Source of the DNA: Apoda limacodes
Lineage: Eukaryota; Arthropoda; Insecta; Lepidoptera; Limacodidae
Assembly: GCA_946406115.1 (NCBI GenBank)
Contig: OX291552.1
Coordinates: 3,720,001 to 3,784,000 of the forward strand
DNA length: 64,000 nucleotides
Direction: 5' to 3'
Shown here: one piece after another, positions 9,475 through 19,745 of the stretch
Layout: each line of letters begins with the position of its first letter
Position numbering within the stretch: the first letter of the stretch is position 1
Notes under the pieces: model-generated
What the model saw: the letters and a program-made list of their open reading frames with translations, nothing else
Told to the model about the DNA's origin: nothing
The model's database searches: none
Program-made: the position numbers and the translations under genes

Positions 9475-10660
9475 TATTAAAATAAAACCTTAAATTTCTG
9501 TTTTACCGATAACACCCTTAACACTTTATTAATATTATCTTGTTTTTAAATTTTTTTTTTTTTATTTCTCTTTTAATATTAAATGATTTAATATTTTTTT
9601 AGTAATTTGTAGGTACGTCGGTGTCACAAATCAAATTCAATATGATTTATTTGTTTTGAAAATGGAAAGTACCAGTGGCCAGCGCATTATGTTTGACCAC
9701 GCCCTGTTATGTCATAATAATCTTTAGCTTTCTATAATCTTTGGTTAGAGAATAGATTTGCACTCCGCATATTTCTTGTTTTTTTTTATTTGGTTTGTTA
9801 CGAGTAAAATAAATAATTAAATACAAAAATTTATAAGATATCGCAGTCAAATTATAACCTGATTTTGAGTGTGTGACAATGGAAACATTTTTTGCTAAAG
9901 GAATCAATAAGAAATACTGGAAGGTGAAGAACATTTTTTTCTGCGTGTTAAGTTTCTGCCAACCTTAAAAACAAACATAATGCTAAATAATAAAAGACAA
10001 TAATATTTTATAAAATAAATTCCATCCATCTTCAGGCCGCAACAGAATAACGTTCATAGGTCTGTTCTTAGATTACTAAATTATTTTTTTTGAATTAATG
10101 AAACAATATTCGAAAGGAAACCTCAACAAACTAGGCCTAACTTGTCATGTATATAATCGATATGCCGTGGAATATTTAATAAAATTGCCTTCATTAATTC
10201 AAAACAGAAAAGGGACCACTCATATAAGGATTCAGGTGGCTCGACAACCAAAACGGTTACAACACTAAAATTCTATAATTTATTGAAATAGTTCCTTAAA
10301 TATATGAGAGTAGAGAATAAATTACAATGAGGCATTATGATTAGCTAATCATCGTCCCATAGGGACGTCACTATGCAGCTATGTCGTGTTGTGATATAGT
10401 ATTTTCTGGTCAAGATTAATATAATATGGCTACGATGCTTAATGAAAGCGGTAACATAACTGAAATCTGGTACAAAGCTGTAACCGTACTGCTGCTGTAC
10501 ATGAGAGAAGTAGCGCAGAAAGGAAATACCGTACAATAAATCTACCCAACGTTGTTGGCAAATAACATGACAAAGTATTTATTGCAAGAAGTAGAAGAGA
10601 AAAGATGAAATGTGCAAGGAGGATTTAGAAAAGGAATGTTGTGTATAGATTGTGATGAGT
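9475..10660. other. Unassigned AT-rich DNA
   Basis: Two short minus-strand frames (9707-9934 and 10345-10536) carry no recognisable domain and look like chance. No repeat was assigned. Confidence 0.4.
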
Positions 10661-12160
10661 TATGTCCTGTACTCACGCATCTTCATGGAAGACTGCAAAT
10701 GTGCACCCGGTGCCCAAAAAGGGCGATAGATCAGATCCATCGAATTACAGGCCTATCGCTATAACCTCTCTCCTCTCCAAGGTGATGGAGCGTGTGATCA
10801 ACACACAGCTTTTGAGATACCTAGAAAAACACGACCTGATCAGTGACCGTCAATATGGCTTTCGCCACGGTCGCTCAACTGGTGACCTTCTAGTGTATCT
10901 CACACACCGATGGGCACTAGCCATTGAGAGTCAGGGGGAGGCATTGGCATGTAGCCTAGACATAGCGAAGGCGTTTGATCGGGTCTGGCACCGGGGTCTT
11001 CTATCGAAGTTGCCTTCTTACGGAGTGCCCGAGGGTTTGTGCAAATGGGTGGCTAGCTTTTTGTCCGGCAGAAGCATACGAGCCGTAGTTGACGGTAGTT
11101 GCTCTGATAGCATGGACATTAATGCTGGTGTCCCGCAAGGCTCTGTGCTGTCTCCTACGCTGTTCCAACTGCACGTTGGACATCAACAACATACATTGCT
11201 ATGCAGATGACAGTACTGGAGACGCTTATTACACGGGCCGTGCAAGCATCCCACGTTCTGTTGTGGAGGAAAAGCGTGAAGAACTTGTGTCTCAAATCGA
11301 GATCGGTCTGTCCAAGGTCTCTGACTGGGGGCGGGAAAACTTGGTCCGATTCAACCCTTCAAAGACACAAGTCTGCGCGTTCACCGCTAAGAAAACCCCA
11401 TTCACTGTAGTCCCACAATTCCAGAACACTCCCCTCTCCATCTCCAAGAGCATTGGGATCCTTGGCGTTGACATCTCCAGCGATGTTCAGTTCCGAGATC
11501 ATTTGCTAGACAAGGTAAAGCTGGCGTCCAAAAAACTTGGTGTTCTCAACAGAGCGAAGCAGTACTTCACGTCGGGGCAAAGGTTGCTACTTTACAAGTC
11601 GCAAGTCCGGCCCCATATGGAGTACTGCTGCCATCTCTGGGCGGGTGCACCCGGATACCAGCTTGACCCTTTTGACTCGGTTCAACGACGGGCTGTGAGA
11701 ATTGTCGACGATCCCAAACTCACTTGCGGTATCGAGCCCTTAAGTCTGAGGAGAGACTTTGCCTCCCTGTGTGTGTTCTACCGCTTGTACAATGGATTGT
11801 GTTCTGAGGAATTGTTCGAAATGATGCCCACGGCTACTTTCTACCATCGCACCGCTCGCCATCGACAGGGAATTCATTCTCACACTTTGGAACCAAAATG
11901 GTCGCGTACAGTGCGGTTTCACAGAAACTTCCTCCCGCGAACCCTTGGGTTGTGGAATGAGCTCCCTGCCAAGGTTTTCTCTAAGGACTATAGTATGGGG
12001 TTCTTCAAAAAAGAAGTTATTAGATTTCTGAAGGGTCGGCAACGCGCAAGTGATGCCCCTAGTGTTGCAAGCGTCCATAGGCTACGGTGACCGCTTACCA
12101 TCAGGCGGACCGTAGGCTTGTTTGCCACCTTAGTGGTATAAAAAAAAAAAAAAAAAAAAA
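10661..12160 (+). mobile_element. LINE (CR1/Jockey-type) copy 2, 5'-truncated
   Basis: This is the best-preserved copy of the family. It begins inside the sequence just upstream of the RT domain (matching 25855 of copy 4, with about 40 bp lost next to the start). It runs through the C-terminal region and ends with the conserved 3' tail: ACGGTGACCGCTTACCATC, AGGCGGACCGTA, GCTTGTTTGCCACC, then GTGGTATA and a 20-base A-run at about 12140-12160. A 5' truncation with a poly-A end is typical of target-primed reverse transcription. Several other pieces in the window carry the same tail. Confidence 0.9.
10662..12090 (+). pseudogene. LINE reverse transcriptase, frameshifted
   Basis: The first part (10662-11166) encodes fingers and palm: VPKKGDRSDPSNYRPIAITS near residue 17, YGFRHGRSTGD near 65, LDIAKAFDRVWH with catalytic aspartates near 99-110, and AGVPQGSVLSPT near 155. 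An 11-nt deletion near 11165-11176, compared with copies 3 and 4, shifts the frame. The second part (readable to 12090) carries the intact catalytic YADD (about 11198-11209). It then has the thumb and C-terminal region with LGVLNRAKQYF, RPHMEYCCHLWAG, RRAVRIVDDPKL and LPRTLGLWNELPAKVF. It is a single-family LINE ORF2-type protein lacking its endonuclease through 5' truncation. Apart from the deletion the frame is long, so it decayed little. Confidence 0.88.
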
Positions 12161-13066
12161 GATATGGTATTTTTATTACGTAACATTGGAGATGGGTATA
12201 TAACTCAGCTGTGAACCGGCTCAAATATGCGGCTCCGAACAAATGAGCTATTAAACTGCAGCTTAAATGCAAATAAGGCAGGTTACGTTACATAACTTAA
12301 TCAACTTAATTATCTATGAATTTAATACAAATGGAAGATTCAAAGAGCATTAACTAGTTTAGTGGCGTTTTGTTGACCAACATAATGTACATTATGCGGT
12401 AATCCTACCTAAGAGAGTAAACCAAGATTTGTACTGTGTTATACAGAATTTATGTCTTTTTAACTTGGCAGGGTTATAACATTGAACGCATTGAAGCAGT
12501 CAACAAAACGCACCTATTGTGTCACGGAGTCACAGAAGTATTGTATTTTTAAATTTAGCCGCGGAAATGCACGACTCGAAACCGCACCGAGCGGTGAAAA
12601 TTTTACATTCCGAATTCAATTTTTACCGCTCACACACCTCTTATCCAATTTAAGCTTAGCCGGCTCAGAACTTCAGTTTAAGTGCTTGAGCTGTGACCTG
12701 ACCTGCAGCTCAAGCAGATTTCTTTAATTACCCATGTAACGTAGTCGGTAAATGTTTGGCAAAAAGTCATAAAGTTTTTGTGCTTTCGGAGATCTTGAAG
12801 AATACAGAGTGGTGAGGAAAAGTGAAGAAATGGTCTTCTTTGTCTGTGTCATGAGATGAGTGATAATTTAATCAGAAGATTGAAATCTCTTTACCGGAAT
12901 TTTAGTGATCGTGTCAGAGTAAATGTGACAGAAACTGATGACTGACTGACTGATGTTTCCTGCGATCGTATAATATATCCTTAGAATCTATATTCGCATA
13001 CTCTTAAGCCGTTGCCCTGTGACAGTCTGGAACCGATTAACTATCTATGAAAATTAGTCGAAATAA
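12161..13066. other. Unassigned DNA with a perfect hairpin
   Basis: No gene is supported. An 81-codon plus-strand frame at 12482-12727 is unrecognised. It contains a 10-bp perfect inverted repeat at 12684-12693 / 12706-12715. Confidence 0.4.
12684..12715. repeat. Perfect 10-bp hairpin
   Basis: Arms GCTTGAGCTG and CAGCTCAAGC are exact reverse complements separated by 12 bases. It is too short for a typical miRNA precursor and has no other supporting context. Confidence 0.5.
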
Positions 13067-13192
13067 TCTATACATATAAAATGCTTTGTCCTGAATGACT
13101 GATGGATCAACGCAAAGCCTAAAACGCTGATCGTAAAGACCTGAAACTTGGAGGGTGTGTTATCCGATAAGAAAGGATTTTCCGAAATTCTA
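13067..13192 (+). mobile_element. Helitron 5' fragment
   Basis: It begins TCTATACATATAAAATGC and continues with GAATGACTGATGGATCAACG and the GATAAGAAAGGATTTTCC block. It closely resembles the head of the Helitron at 51710-52166. No CTAG end follows. Confidence 0.55.
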
Positions 13193-13271
13193 TTAAGAAA
13201 CGAAAAAAAAAGAAAAAAAAGATTTTATTGAAAAAAGGTTAAACTCACTTAAAAACATAAGCAAATCTTCT

Positions 13272-14325
13272 TCTATTCTATATTTATGATATAATATTAT
13301 ATAGCTGAAGAGTTTGTTTGTTTGTTTGCTTGAACGCGCTAATCTCAGGAACTACTGGTCCGATTTAAAAAATTATTTTAGTGTTAGATAGCCCATTAAT
13401 TGAGGATGGCTATGGGCTATATATAATTACGCTAAGACTAATAGGAACGGAGCACCAATGAAGAATGTTTCAAAATCGGGGGGTTTTTTTTTCTTTTAGA
13501 AGCTTCCGCTACGTGCGCTGTGTATACGGTTAAAGTATCTCAAAAATTATGGATAACAAAATTGTTCCCCTTTAAAAGTTCTAAATAAAAGGCGGCGACA
13601 GCATATGTCTATCTTTTAAGGTTGGCTCACTATATTCTTTTTTATGCTAACCAAATTTGTACTAAAATAATGCATTATTTGCGAAGGTGTTTTTATAAAC
13701 ATGATATTAATCCTTATCCAAATAAATACGTTATGCATCACAAGTATTTAATTGAAAACTAAATTGCCGTTTATATGATTCGATTTCAATGAACATCTTA
13801 GGAGATATCGCAGTTTTAAAATAACATTGCAGCAAAATAATGATTAATTACTGCGCGCGCTTTTCTGATGTGCAAAGCCGGCGGGCAGTTATGAGGGGGA
13901 AGGGCGGTACGTATTATTTAAAAATATTTTCACCTTCTACGTAAACAAAGTTAGCGTTAGCCTAAAGTAACTATTGCTGACTGACTGACTGACTGATCTA
14001 TCAACGCACCGCTCCAACCACTGGACGGATCGAGCTGAAATTTAGTACACATACAGCTTTTATGATATAGGCGTGCGCTAAGAAAGGATTTTCCAAAACT
14101 TACCGCCTTAACGGGGGTTCACAGTTTGATTAGGTTTTAGTAGTTAATTTTTCATGTATTTTGAGAAAGACGAAGAGAGAGAGAGGGAGATGGAGAGAGA
14201 GAGGGAGCGAGAGTAAGGGAGAAAGTCAAGTGTGAGTAGGTTTTTTTCTATAATTGAGGAGTTGCCGTAACGAGCCTACGCCGATAACCAAATTTAGGGC
14301 GGGCGAAGCCGCTGGCAAAAGCTAG
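13272..14325 (+). mobile_element. 1.05-kb Helitron, plus-strand copy
   Basis: The left part has the Helitron-type head ATATAGCTGAAGAGTTTGTT, GGAACTACTGGTCCGATT and ATTACGCTAAGAC. The middle is unique to this family. From about 13975 there is a second head-like block (GACTGACTGACTGATCTATC) and the CGCTAAGAAAGGATTTTCC block. A GA-rich tract lies at about 14166-14225. The GC-rich terminus ends in CTAG at 14322-14325, followed by T. The same composite occurs inverted at 62248-63546, so this is one family rather than a chance nesting. No Rep/helicase coding sequence is present, so it is non-autonomous. Confidence 0.7.
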
Positions 14326-15819
14326 TATAGTATATTAGTAGTAGTAGTAGTAGTATATTAGTCGAAAATAATATGTAATAATCTAGTTCGAAAAGTACCT
14401 ACCTTGTTTTATCTTAAAAGGAACTACAAACACTCATACCTTTCTTCTTTGTAATTTTCCTTTAATTTCTGATTTTATGTATTTTGTAATCCTCTATCGA
14501 TACGTGATGGGGGGTCACGTCACGTGTTGACTACTTTACTTGATACTAGATGGACTTCAAAATCTATGTATGGAACCTGAATCGATTTCTACCTGACACT
14601 TTTACTACAATACACCGATTTACAAACCAATAGCTATATTTGCATTCTAAAACAATGTCGATAAGGGATAATTACAATTCCGAGCTTTATAAAATCTTTA
14701 CCGGTATTTTAACACGTTTCGATTGTGTAAAATTAAGAAAAAATTTAAATGGTTAATAGGTACCTACCATACTGGATGTAGTCATAAAAAACCTCGGCCA
14801 CAGGTGTGTCAGGCCACGCCTAAGACAGGGTTTTGCATGATTATTAATAGTCAGGGTTTGTAATAATAATTATACACCAATAACAATGATTGAAGTAATA
14901 AAACATTGACCGGTTCCGGACTAATTGAAAAAAAATTTTAGAAATTAAGGCGCTACGCAAAAAATACCAATATTTGATCTACTTACCTCTTTAACACGCA
15001 CTGATTCGAAACTATACGGGAGTGAGAGACAAATAGGATAAGAGATAAACATCTATAAAATTATATGTAATTAATGTTTCGAATTCGACCACGAAACTAT
15101 GTCTACCGATATGTAAATAAAGATGCACATTTATTAGTAGAAACGTTATAAGCAGAGGTCACACACACAGTAGCAGATAAAATTTATAATCAGCACAATA
15201 TTTAATTAATAGTATTTATGTTTTTGCAATCTACGTCACTTTGCTATAATAAAATAATAAAAGTAAACTAATTGATTAATGCTCAACCCAAACTCCTTGC
15301 TTCGGTAGTTTTTAATCGCTTTTCAATCTCAAACCGAACAAACAGTTATCGTCGTTAGTAATCGAGAGTGAATCGAATAAATTATAGCTAGATGACGACA
15401 CTCGATTAACAATAACAGTTGAATAACTAAACTAACCGTTAAATAACTGGCAACTGTCAACAAAGGGCGCGTTACACTATCAAATATCGATTTCACGCAA
15501 CTTAAGTAAAATATAATAAAAGATTTAGGAAATATTGACTTTGCTTAAGTTGTGTATGACAATAGAATTAACTATCTATTTTTCTACTTAGTGATAATAT
15601 CCATTTAAAAGTTTAAACTTAATACCTATACCTACATGTCTACATTTAAGTTAAACTAAAATATGTATAAGGTTATGACTTTTGTTCTCTGAAGGGGGAA
15701 ACTAGTGGATAAACACCCACATCAAAATGTGGTGGACATCCTCTTTTCCCCAACCCCTTTAGTCGAGAAATGTAATGAGTAAAAGTAAATGAATATTACT
15801 TCAAGGTTCAAATGAAATT
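14326..15819. other. Unassigned AT-rich DNA
   Basis: An (AGT)n microsatellite lies at about 14336-14354. Beyond that I see no gene, RNA gene or named repeat. Confidence 0.4.
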
Positions 15820-15851
15820 AATGAAGTAAATTCCAAAGGCTCAGAAGTAAA

Positions 15852-16341
15852 ATTAGGAGTTTGTCGTCGAGGTTCTATTTTAGGTCCGTTTCTATTTTTA
15901 ATGTACATAAATGACTTGCTTTTCTTTGTGAAGAAGCTGTACAAGATTGTACTATTTACAGATGATACTTCGATCTTATTTAAAATAGCTTCTGCCAGCG
16001 GCTTCGCCTGCCCTAAATTTCGTTATCGGTGTAGGTTCTTACGACAACTTCTCAATTATAGAAAAAAACAAACAATCAAATCTGTCCTCTTTAATGGCAT
16101 TGCTCACTTGGTCTACTTTAACTAATTCCATTCCGTCATGTCTGATGGCATTTTGCTTTGGGGTAAGGCAGCTGATATTAATAAAGTCTTTATTTTGCAA
16201 AAGAGAGCAGTACGGTTAATCTATAAATTAGGACCTCGAATTAGGGAACTATTAAGGAAAATTGATTTTTTAGCTGTTCCTTGCCGATATATCTTCACTT
16301 GTATAATGTACGTACGTAAAATTTGTCACTTATTTGCTTAA
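15852..16341 (+). pseudogene. Daphne-like reverse transcriptase remnant
   Basis: The first frame gives a degraded GVCRRGSILGPFLFL (normally a VPQGSILGPLLF-type motif), then MYINDLLFF and LFTDDTSILFK. In the last, the catalytic (F/Y)ADD has a threonine in place of alanine. After the Helitron insertion and a deletion, the frame resumes with SDGILLWGKAADINKVFILQ and KRAVRLIYKLGPR, the conserved C-terminal block that is also present on the minus strand at 49550-49709. Stops and the insertion make it non-functional. Confidence 0.78.
15986..16095 (-). mobile_element. Helitron scrap inside a LINE
   Basis: Read on the minus strand the right side has the Helitron 3' terminus (GGGCAGGCGAAGCCGCTGGC then AGAAGCTA). 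The left side has the 5' head word AAAGAGGACAGATTTGATTG. The interior is deleted. A related longer copy is at 58434-58958. Confidence 0.6.
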
Positions 16342-16840
16342 AATACGGACCTACACAGTGTTAATACAAGAAATAAGGATAAATTGGTAGTTCCAAAATG
16401 TCTTATTCAGAAGGTACATAGCTCTTTTGCAATACAAAGTATATATTTTAAAAAAAAATCCAGAATATGTGGTTAATTTAACTTCAAATAAATTTAAAAT
16501 ATATGTTAAAGATAGTTTAATAAAAAAAAGTATTACAAAGTTGATGAATACGGTATATGGTATATGGTAAAAATGCTTGGAAGAATCGGATTAATTTACT
16601 TAACTGAACTCAATAAAAATGTGTATTGGTATCGGTGCATTTGTATTATTTTAAAATTAAAACATTGTATTTTATGTTATTTCCTAGTGTAAGGCTTGGT
16701 AGAAAATAATTCCGAACCGGTGGTAAAGTTTATTAAAACAATAATTAAACTTACGATTTAAAAGTTCTGTTTAAATGTCTACTTGAATAAAAAAAGTTTG
16801 AGTCTGAGTATATATACATATTATCATATTTAAATATACA

Positions 16841-18010
16841 TTTTTTTTTATACCACTAAGGTGGCATACAAGTTTACAGTCCGCCTGATGGTAAGCGGTC
16901 ACCGTAGCCAATGGACGCTTGCAACACCAGGGGTATCACTTGCGCGTTGCCGACCCTTCAGAAATCTAATACATAACTTCTTTCTTGAAGAACTCCATAC
17001 TGTAGTCCTTGCAGAAAACCTTGGCGGGGAGCTCATTCCACTACTAAAGCGTTCGCGGAAGGAAGTTTCTCTGAAACCGCACTGTACGCGACCATTTAGG
17101 TTCTAAAATGTGAGAATGAATTCCCTGCCGATGGCGAGCGGTGCGATGGTAGAAAGTAGCCGTGGGCATAATTTCGAACAATTCCTCAGAACACAACCCA
17201 TTGTACAAGTGGTAGAACACACACAGGGAGGCAAAGTCTCTCCTCAGACTTAAGGGCTCGATACCGCAAGTGAGTTTGGGATCGTCCACAATTCTCACAG
17301 CCCGTCATTGATCCGAGTCAAAAGGGCCAAGCTGGTATCCGGGTGAACCCGCCCAGAGATGGCAGCAGTACTCCATACGGGGCCGAACTTGCGACTTGTA
17401 AAGTAACAACCTTTGCCCCGACGTGAAGTACTGCTTCGCTCTGTTGAGTACACCAAGTTTTTTGGACGCCAACTTCACCTTATCTTGTAAATGATCTCGG
17501 AACTGAACATCGCTGGAGATGTGAACACCAAAGATCCTAATGCTCTTGGAGATGGAGAGGGGAGTGTTCTGGAATTGTGGGACTACAGTGAATGGAGTTT
17601 TCTTAGCGTTGAACGCGCACACTTGTGTCTTTGTAGGGTTGAATCGGACCAAGTTTACCCGTCCCCATTCAGAGACCTTGGACAGTGTGATCTCGATTTG
17701 AGACACAAGTTCTCCGCGGTTTCCCTCCACAACGGAACGAGGGATGTTTGCACGACCCGTGTAAAAAGCGTCTCCAGTACTTTCATCTGGATCTGCATAG
17801 CAATGTATGTTGATGATGTCCAACATGTCATTGATATGCAGTAGAAACAGCGTAGGAGACAGCACAGAGCCTTGCGGGACACCAGCATTATTGTCAATGC
17901 TATCAGAGCAACTACCGTCAACTACGGCTCGTATGCGTCTGCCGGACAAAAAGCTAGCCACCCATTTGCACAAACCCTAGGGCACTCCGTAAGATGGCAA
18001 CTTCGATAGA
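16841..18010 (-). mobile_element. LINE (CR1/Jockey-type) copy 3
   Basis: This is a minus-strand copy of the LINE at 10661-12160, from a T-run (3' A-tail) and the complement of the GGTATA tail at 16841-16920 to a 5' truncation near 18010. It is collinear with copy 2 throughout and lacks the 11-nt deletion seen there. Confidence 0.9.
16960..18010 (-). pseudogene. LINE reverse transcriptase with nonsense codons
   Basis: Read from 18010 downward, the frame runs for about 1 kb with hardly any frameshift. It has a nonsense codon at 17978-17980 (GAG to TAG within GVPEGLCKW), then AGVPQGSVLSPTLFLLHIND. The active site is changed from YADD to YADPDE by a 6-nt insertion near 17785-17792. LGVLNRAKQYF and RPRMEYCCHLWAG follow, then a nonsense codon at 17305-17307 (CGA to TGA), then VRIVDDPKLTCGIEPLSLRR and WSRTVRFQRNFLPRTL. 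Two more stops follow near 17045, and a 4-nt insertion near 16970. Both known CGA/GAG changes fit ordinary point decay. Confidence 0.87.
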
Positions 18011-18477
18011 TTAGCATTATTTCAAACAACTACACTTTTTTACTCTCTGAATATGTATACATATATTTATATCTACAATATTTCCTAATGAAATACATTT
18101 TCACAATGAAACTATAAATGAAATGCTAAGTTTTTTCTCAGCATTGGTCTATTTTCGTAGAACTAAACAAACAAAAACGGTTTCACGTTAATTAACAAAA
18201 ACTTAGCGAAGAGAGAACGACTTTGTAATGCTGGAGCTACACCGTAGTAAAACCGTGGTAAAACGAATGTTTTTATATTAACATCGATGATAAAAAAACA
18301 TACATATATATACGTACCCATTCGCTTTTCTTTTTATTTTATGAACTTGTAAAAAGTAAATTCGGATTGATTAGTTATTATTTATTCATAAATTTATTAT
18401 TATTTATTCTTAAATTGCTATGGTTGCATAAAATTAAAGACGAAAAAAAACCTGTTTTCCTTTTCCGCCTCAAAGCC
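18011..18477. other. Unassigned AT-rich DNA
   Basis: No gene or recognised repeat. Confidence 0.4.
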
Positions 18478-18605
18478 CCCTCTGTTGGGTCACGGCCTAC
18501 CGGGTGATTTGGGCCATAGTCTACACGTGGACAAAGTGCGGAATGTGGTCTTTACATACGTCTTTCTTGACGTCACTATGTTTTCCTTCACCCATTTTAA
18601 TGTTA
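18478..18605 (-). mobile_element. SINE body fragment
   Basis: On the minus strand this reads as the tRNA-unrelated body of the SINE at 36588-36848. It has GAAGGAAAACAT, a central CATTCCGCACTTTG block and ATGGCCCAAAT near the end. The tRNA head is missing. Confidence 0.55.
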
Positions 18606-19473
18606 TACTTACATTTACATATAAACGAATAAAATACAAAAAAGATTCTCTTTCCGGCTCTTCTCGGAAGTAAAATCATTCCAAACCAGTGGCAAAGAGA
18701 TTACGACCTCTCGATAGGGTAAAAAGAAGTAGAAATGCTAGCAAACGTCTTAGCTTTTTTTTGAACTTGAACGTATTTGTTTGCTTTTTTCCATAAAAAA
18801 ATGATAATAATTAATTGAACTATTAAAAATTCTGTTTAAGAAGGCTATTTGAATAAAATTACTTTAAGTTTGGGATATTAATTCTGTATATTTTGACAAC
18901 GTAGAATTTCAGGCTGCTACAATTATTCTCTAAACAAATCAAGTTGTATTCGAATAAAAAACGAATACGCTTCCCAAGGTATGACCCCAGCATAAGAAGT
19001 CGGACTGTGGGCGCGTGTCAATCAGTTTATCGTTGAATTTCACTTGTATTTAGCGACGACTCGTTAATTGGTTATCGTAACTGTTACTACTTTTTCGTAA
19101 CACAGCCCTTACCACGTTTTTGCGAAATACACTTTTTGTCGATCTTTATTAGTAAATGTTTCTCCTTTTACATTATTTGCCCTACTTTTATGACTCCATT
19201 TTTACTCCACGTAATTTTTAAATGCAATTGTTTTTATGTTTATTTTTTATTTAACATTGTTTTTAACAACAACCTAACTCTACTGATATAATGAATGCGA
19301 AGATTGTTACTTCTTCAGACCGGCTTTATCTCGAAAAACACATAAAATGTACTTGTAACGGGCAATTACGGAGGCCAGACACGCACTGGGCCGGTTTCAG
19401 ATCTAATTTTACTAAGTATGTAGACTCGCGAAATCTCCGCTCGCTGCAATCGAATAGTTATTAATAGGTAGTA
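18606..19473. other. Unassigned DNA
   Basis: The segment 19370-19402 contains the complement of a GGCCCAGTGCGTGTC word found in a common lepidopteran repeat. The rest is unassigned. Confidence 0.35.
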
Positions 19474-19701
19474 CCTGGAAGACCGAGCTTAGCTCGTTCT
19501 TTTTTTAACAACGCCATCTATTGTCAAGTAGCTTTAGTGTTGCTGTGTCGGTAAAAATAATAGTATTATACTCGCTAATAGATGTTAGGAAAAGTAATAT
19601 TTTCAGTTTATCATTGCCGTAGAACACGGATAAAACGACGCCGAAACCCCCTGCATACTAAATTTCATGAAAATCGTCGTAGCCGTTTCCGAGATTCAGA
19701 T

Positions 19702-19744
<43 letters not shown>
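19474..19744 (-). repeat. Family C repeat ending in an AT microsatellite
   Basis: The reverse complement matches 46509-46787: a start near AATCTGAATC, then GAAACGGCT, a central GACATCTATTAGCGAG-type block, and an end with a CGAGC/GCTCG stem near CCAGG. Its 5' side (plus-strand right) runs directly into an (AT)n tract at 19706-19744. A simple-repeat boundary is compatible with a LINE or SINE tail or with microsatellite-targeted insertion. I cannot place the class. Confidence 0.5.

Positions 19745-19745
<1 letters not shown>

Larger units (their letters stand above)
15820..16815 (+). mobile_element. Daphne-like LINE, truncated, with nested Helitron scrap
   Basis: This is a second LINE type, distinct from the GGTATA-tailed family and related to 48895-49800. 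It contains the end of an RT domain, a 110-bp insertion (15986-16095), then the thumb/C-terminal region. The 3' end has TTGAATAAAAAAAGTTTGAG, near 16785-16810. A long internal part of the RT region is missing. The name Daphne is from memory of similar lepidopteran elements; the broader non-LTR assignment is firmer. Confidence 0.7.

Noticed and set aside
11740..12078. 112-codon minus-strand frame across the LINE
   Set aside because: It is the antisense shadow of the RT/C-terminal coding frame, which carries the recognisable motifs.
12684..12715. miRNA precursor
   Set aside because: The stem is only 10 bp and the flanks do not extend the pairing, so it is too short for a pre-miRNA.
13272..14325. 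Autonomous Helitron with Rep/helicase
   Set aside because: The ~1 kb element has no long open frame and no Rep HUH or helicase motif in any frame.
17491..17844. 117-codon plus-strand frame
   Set aside because: It is antisense to the minus-strand LINE reverse transcriptase at 16960-18010.
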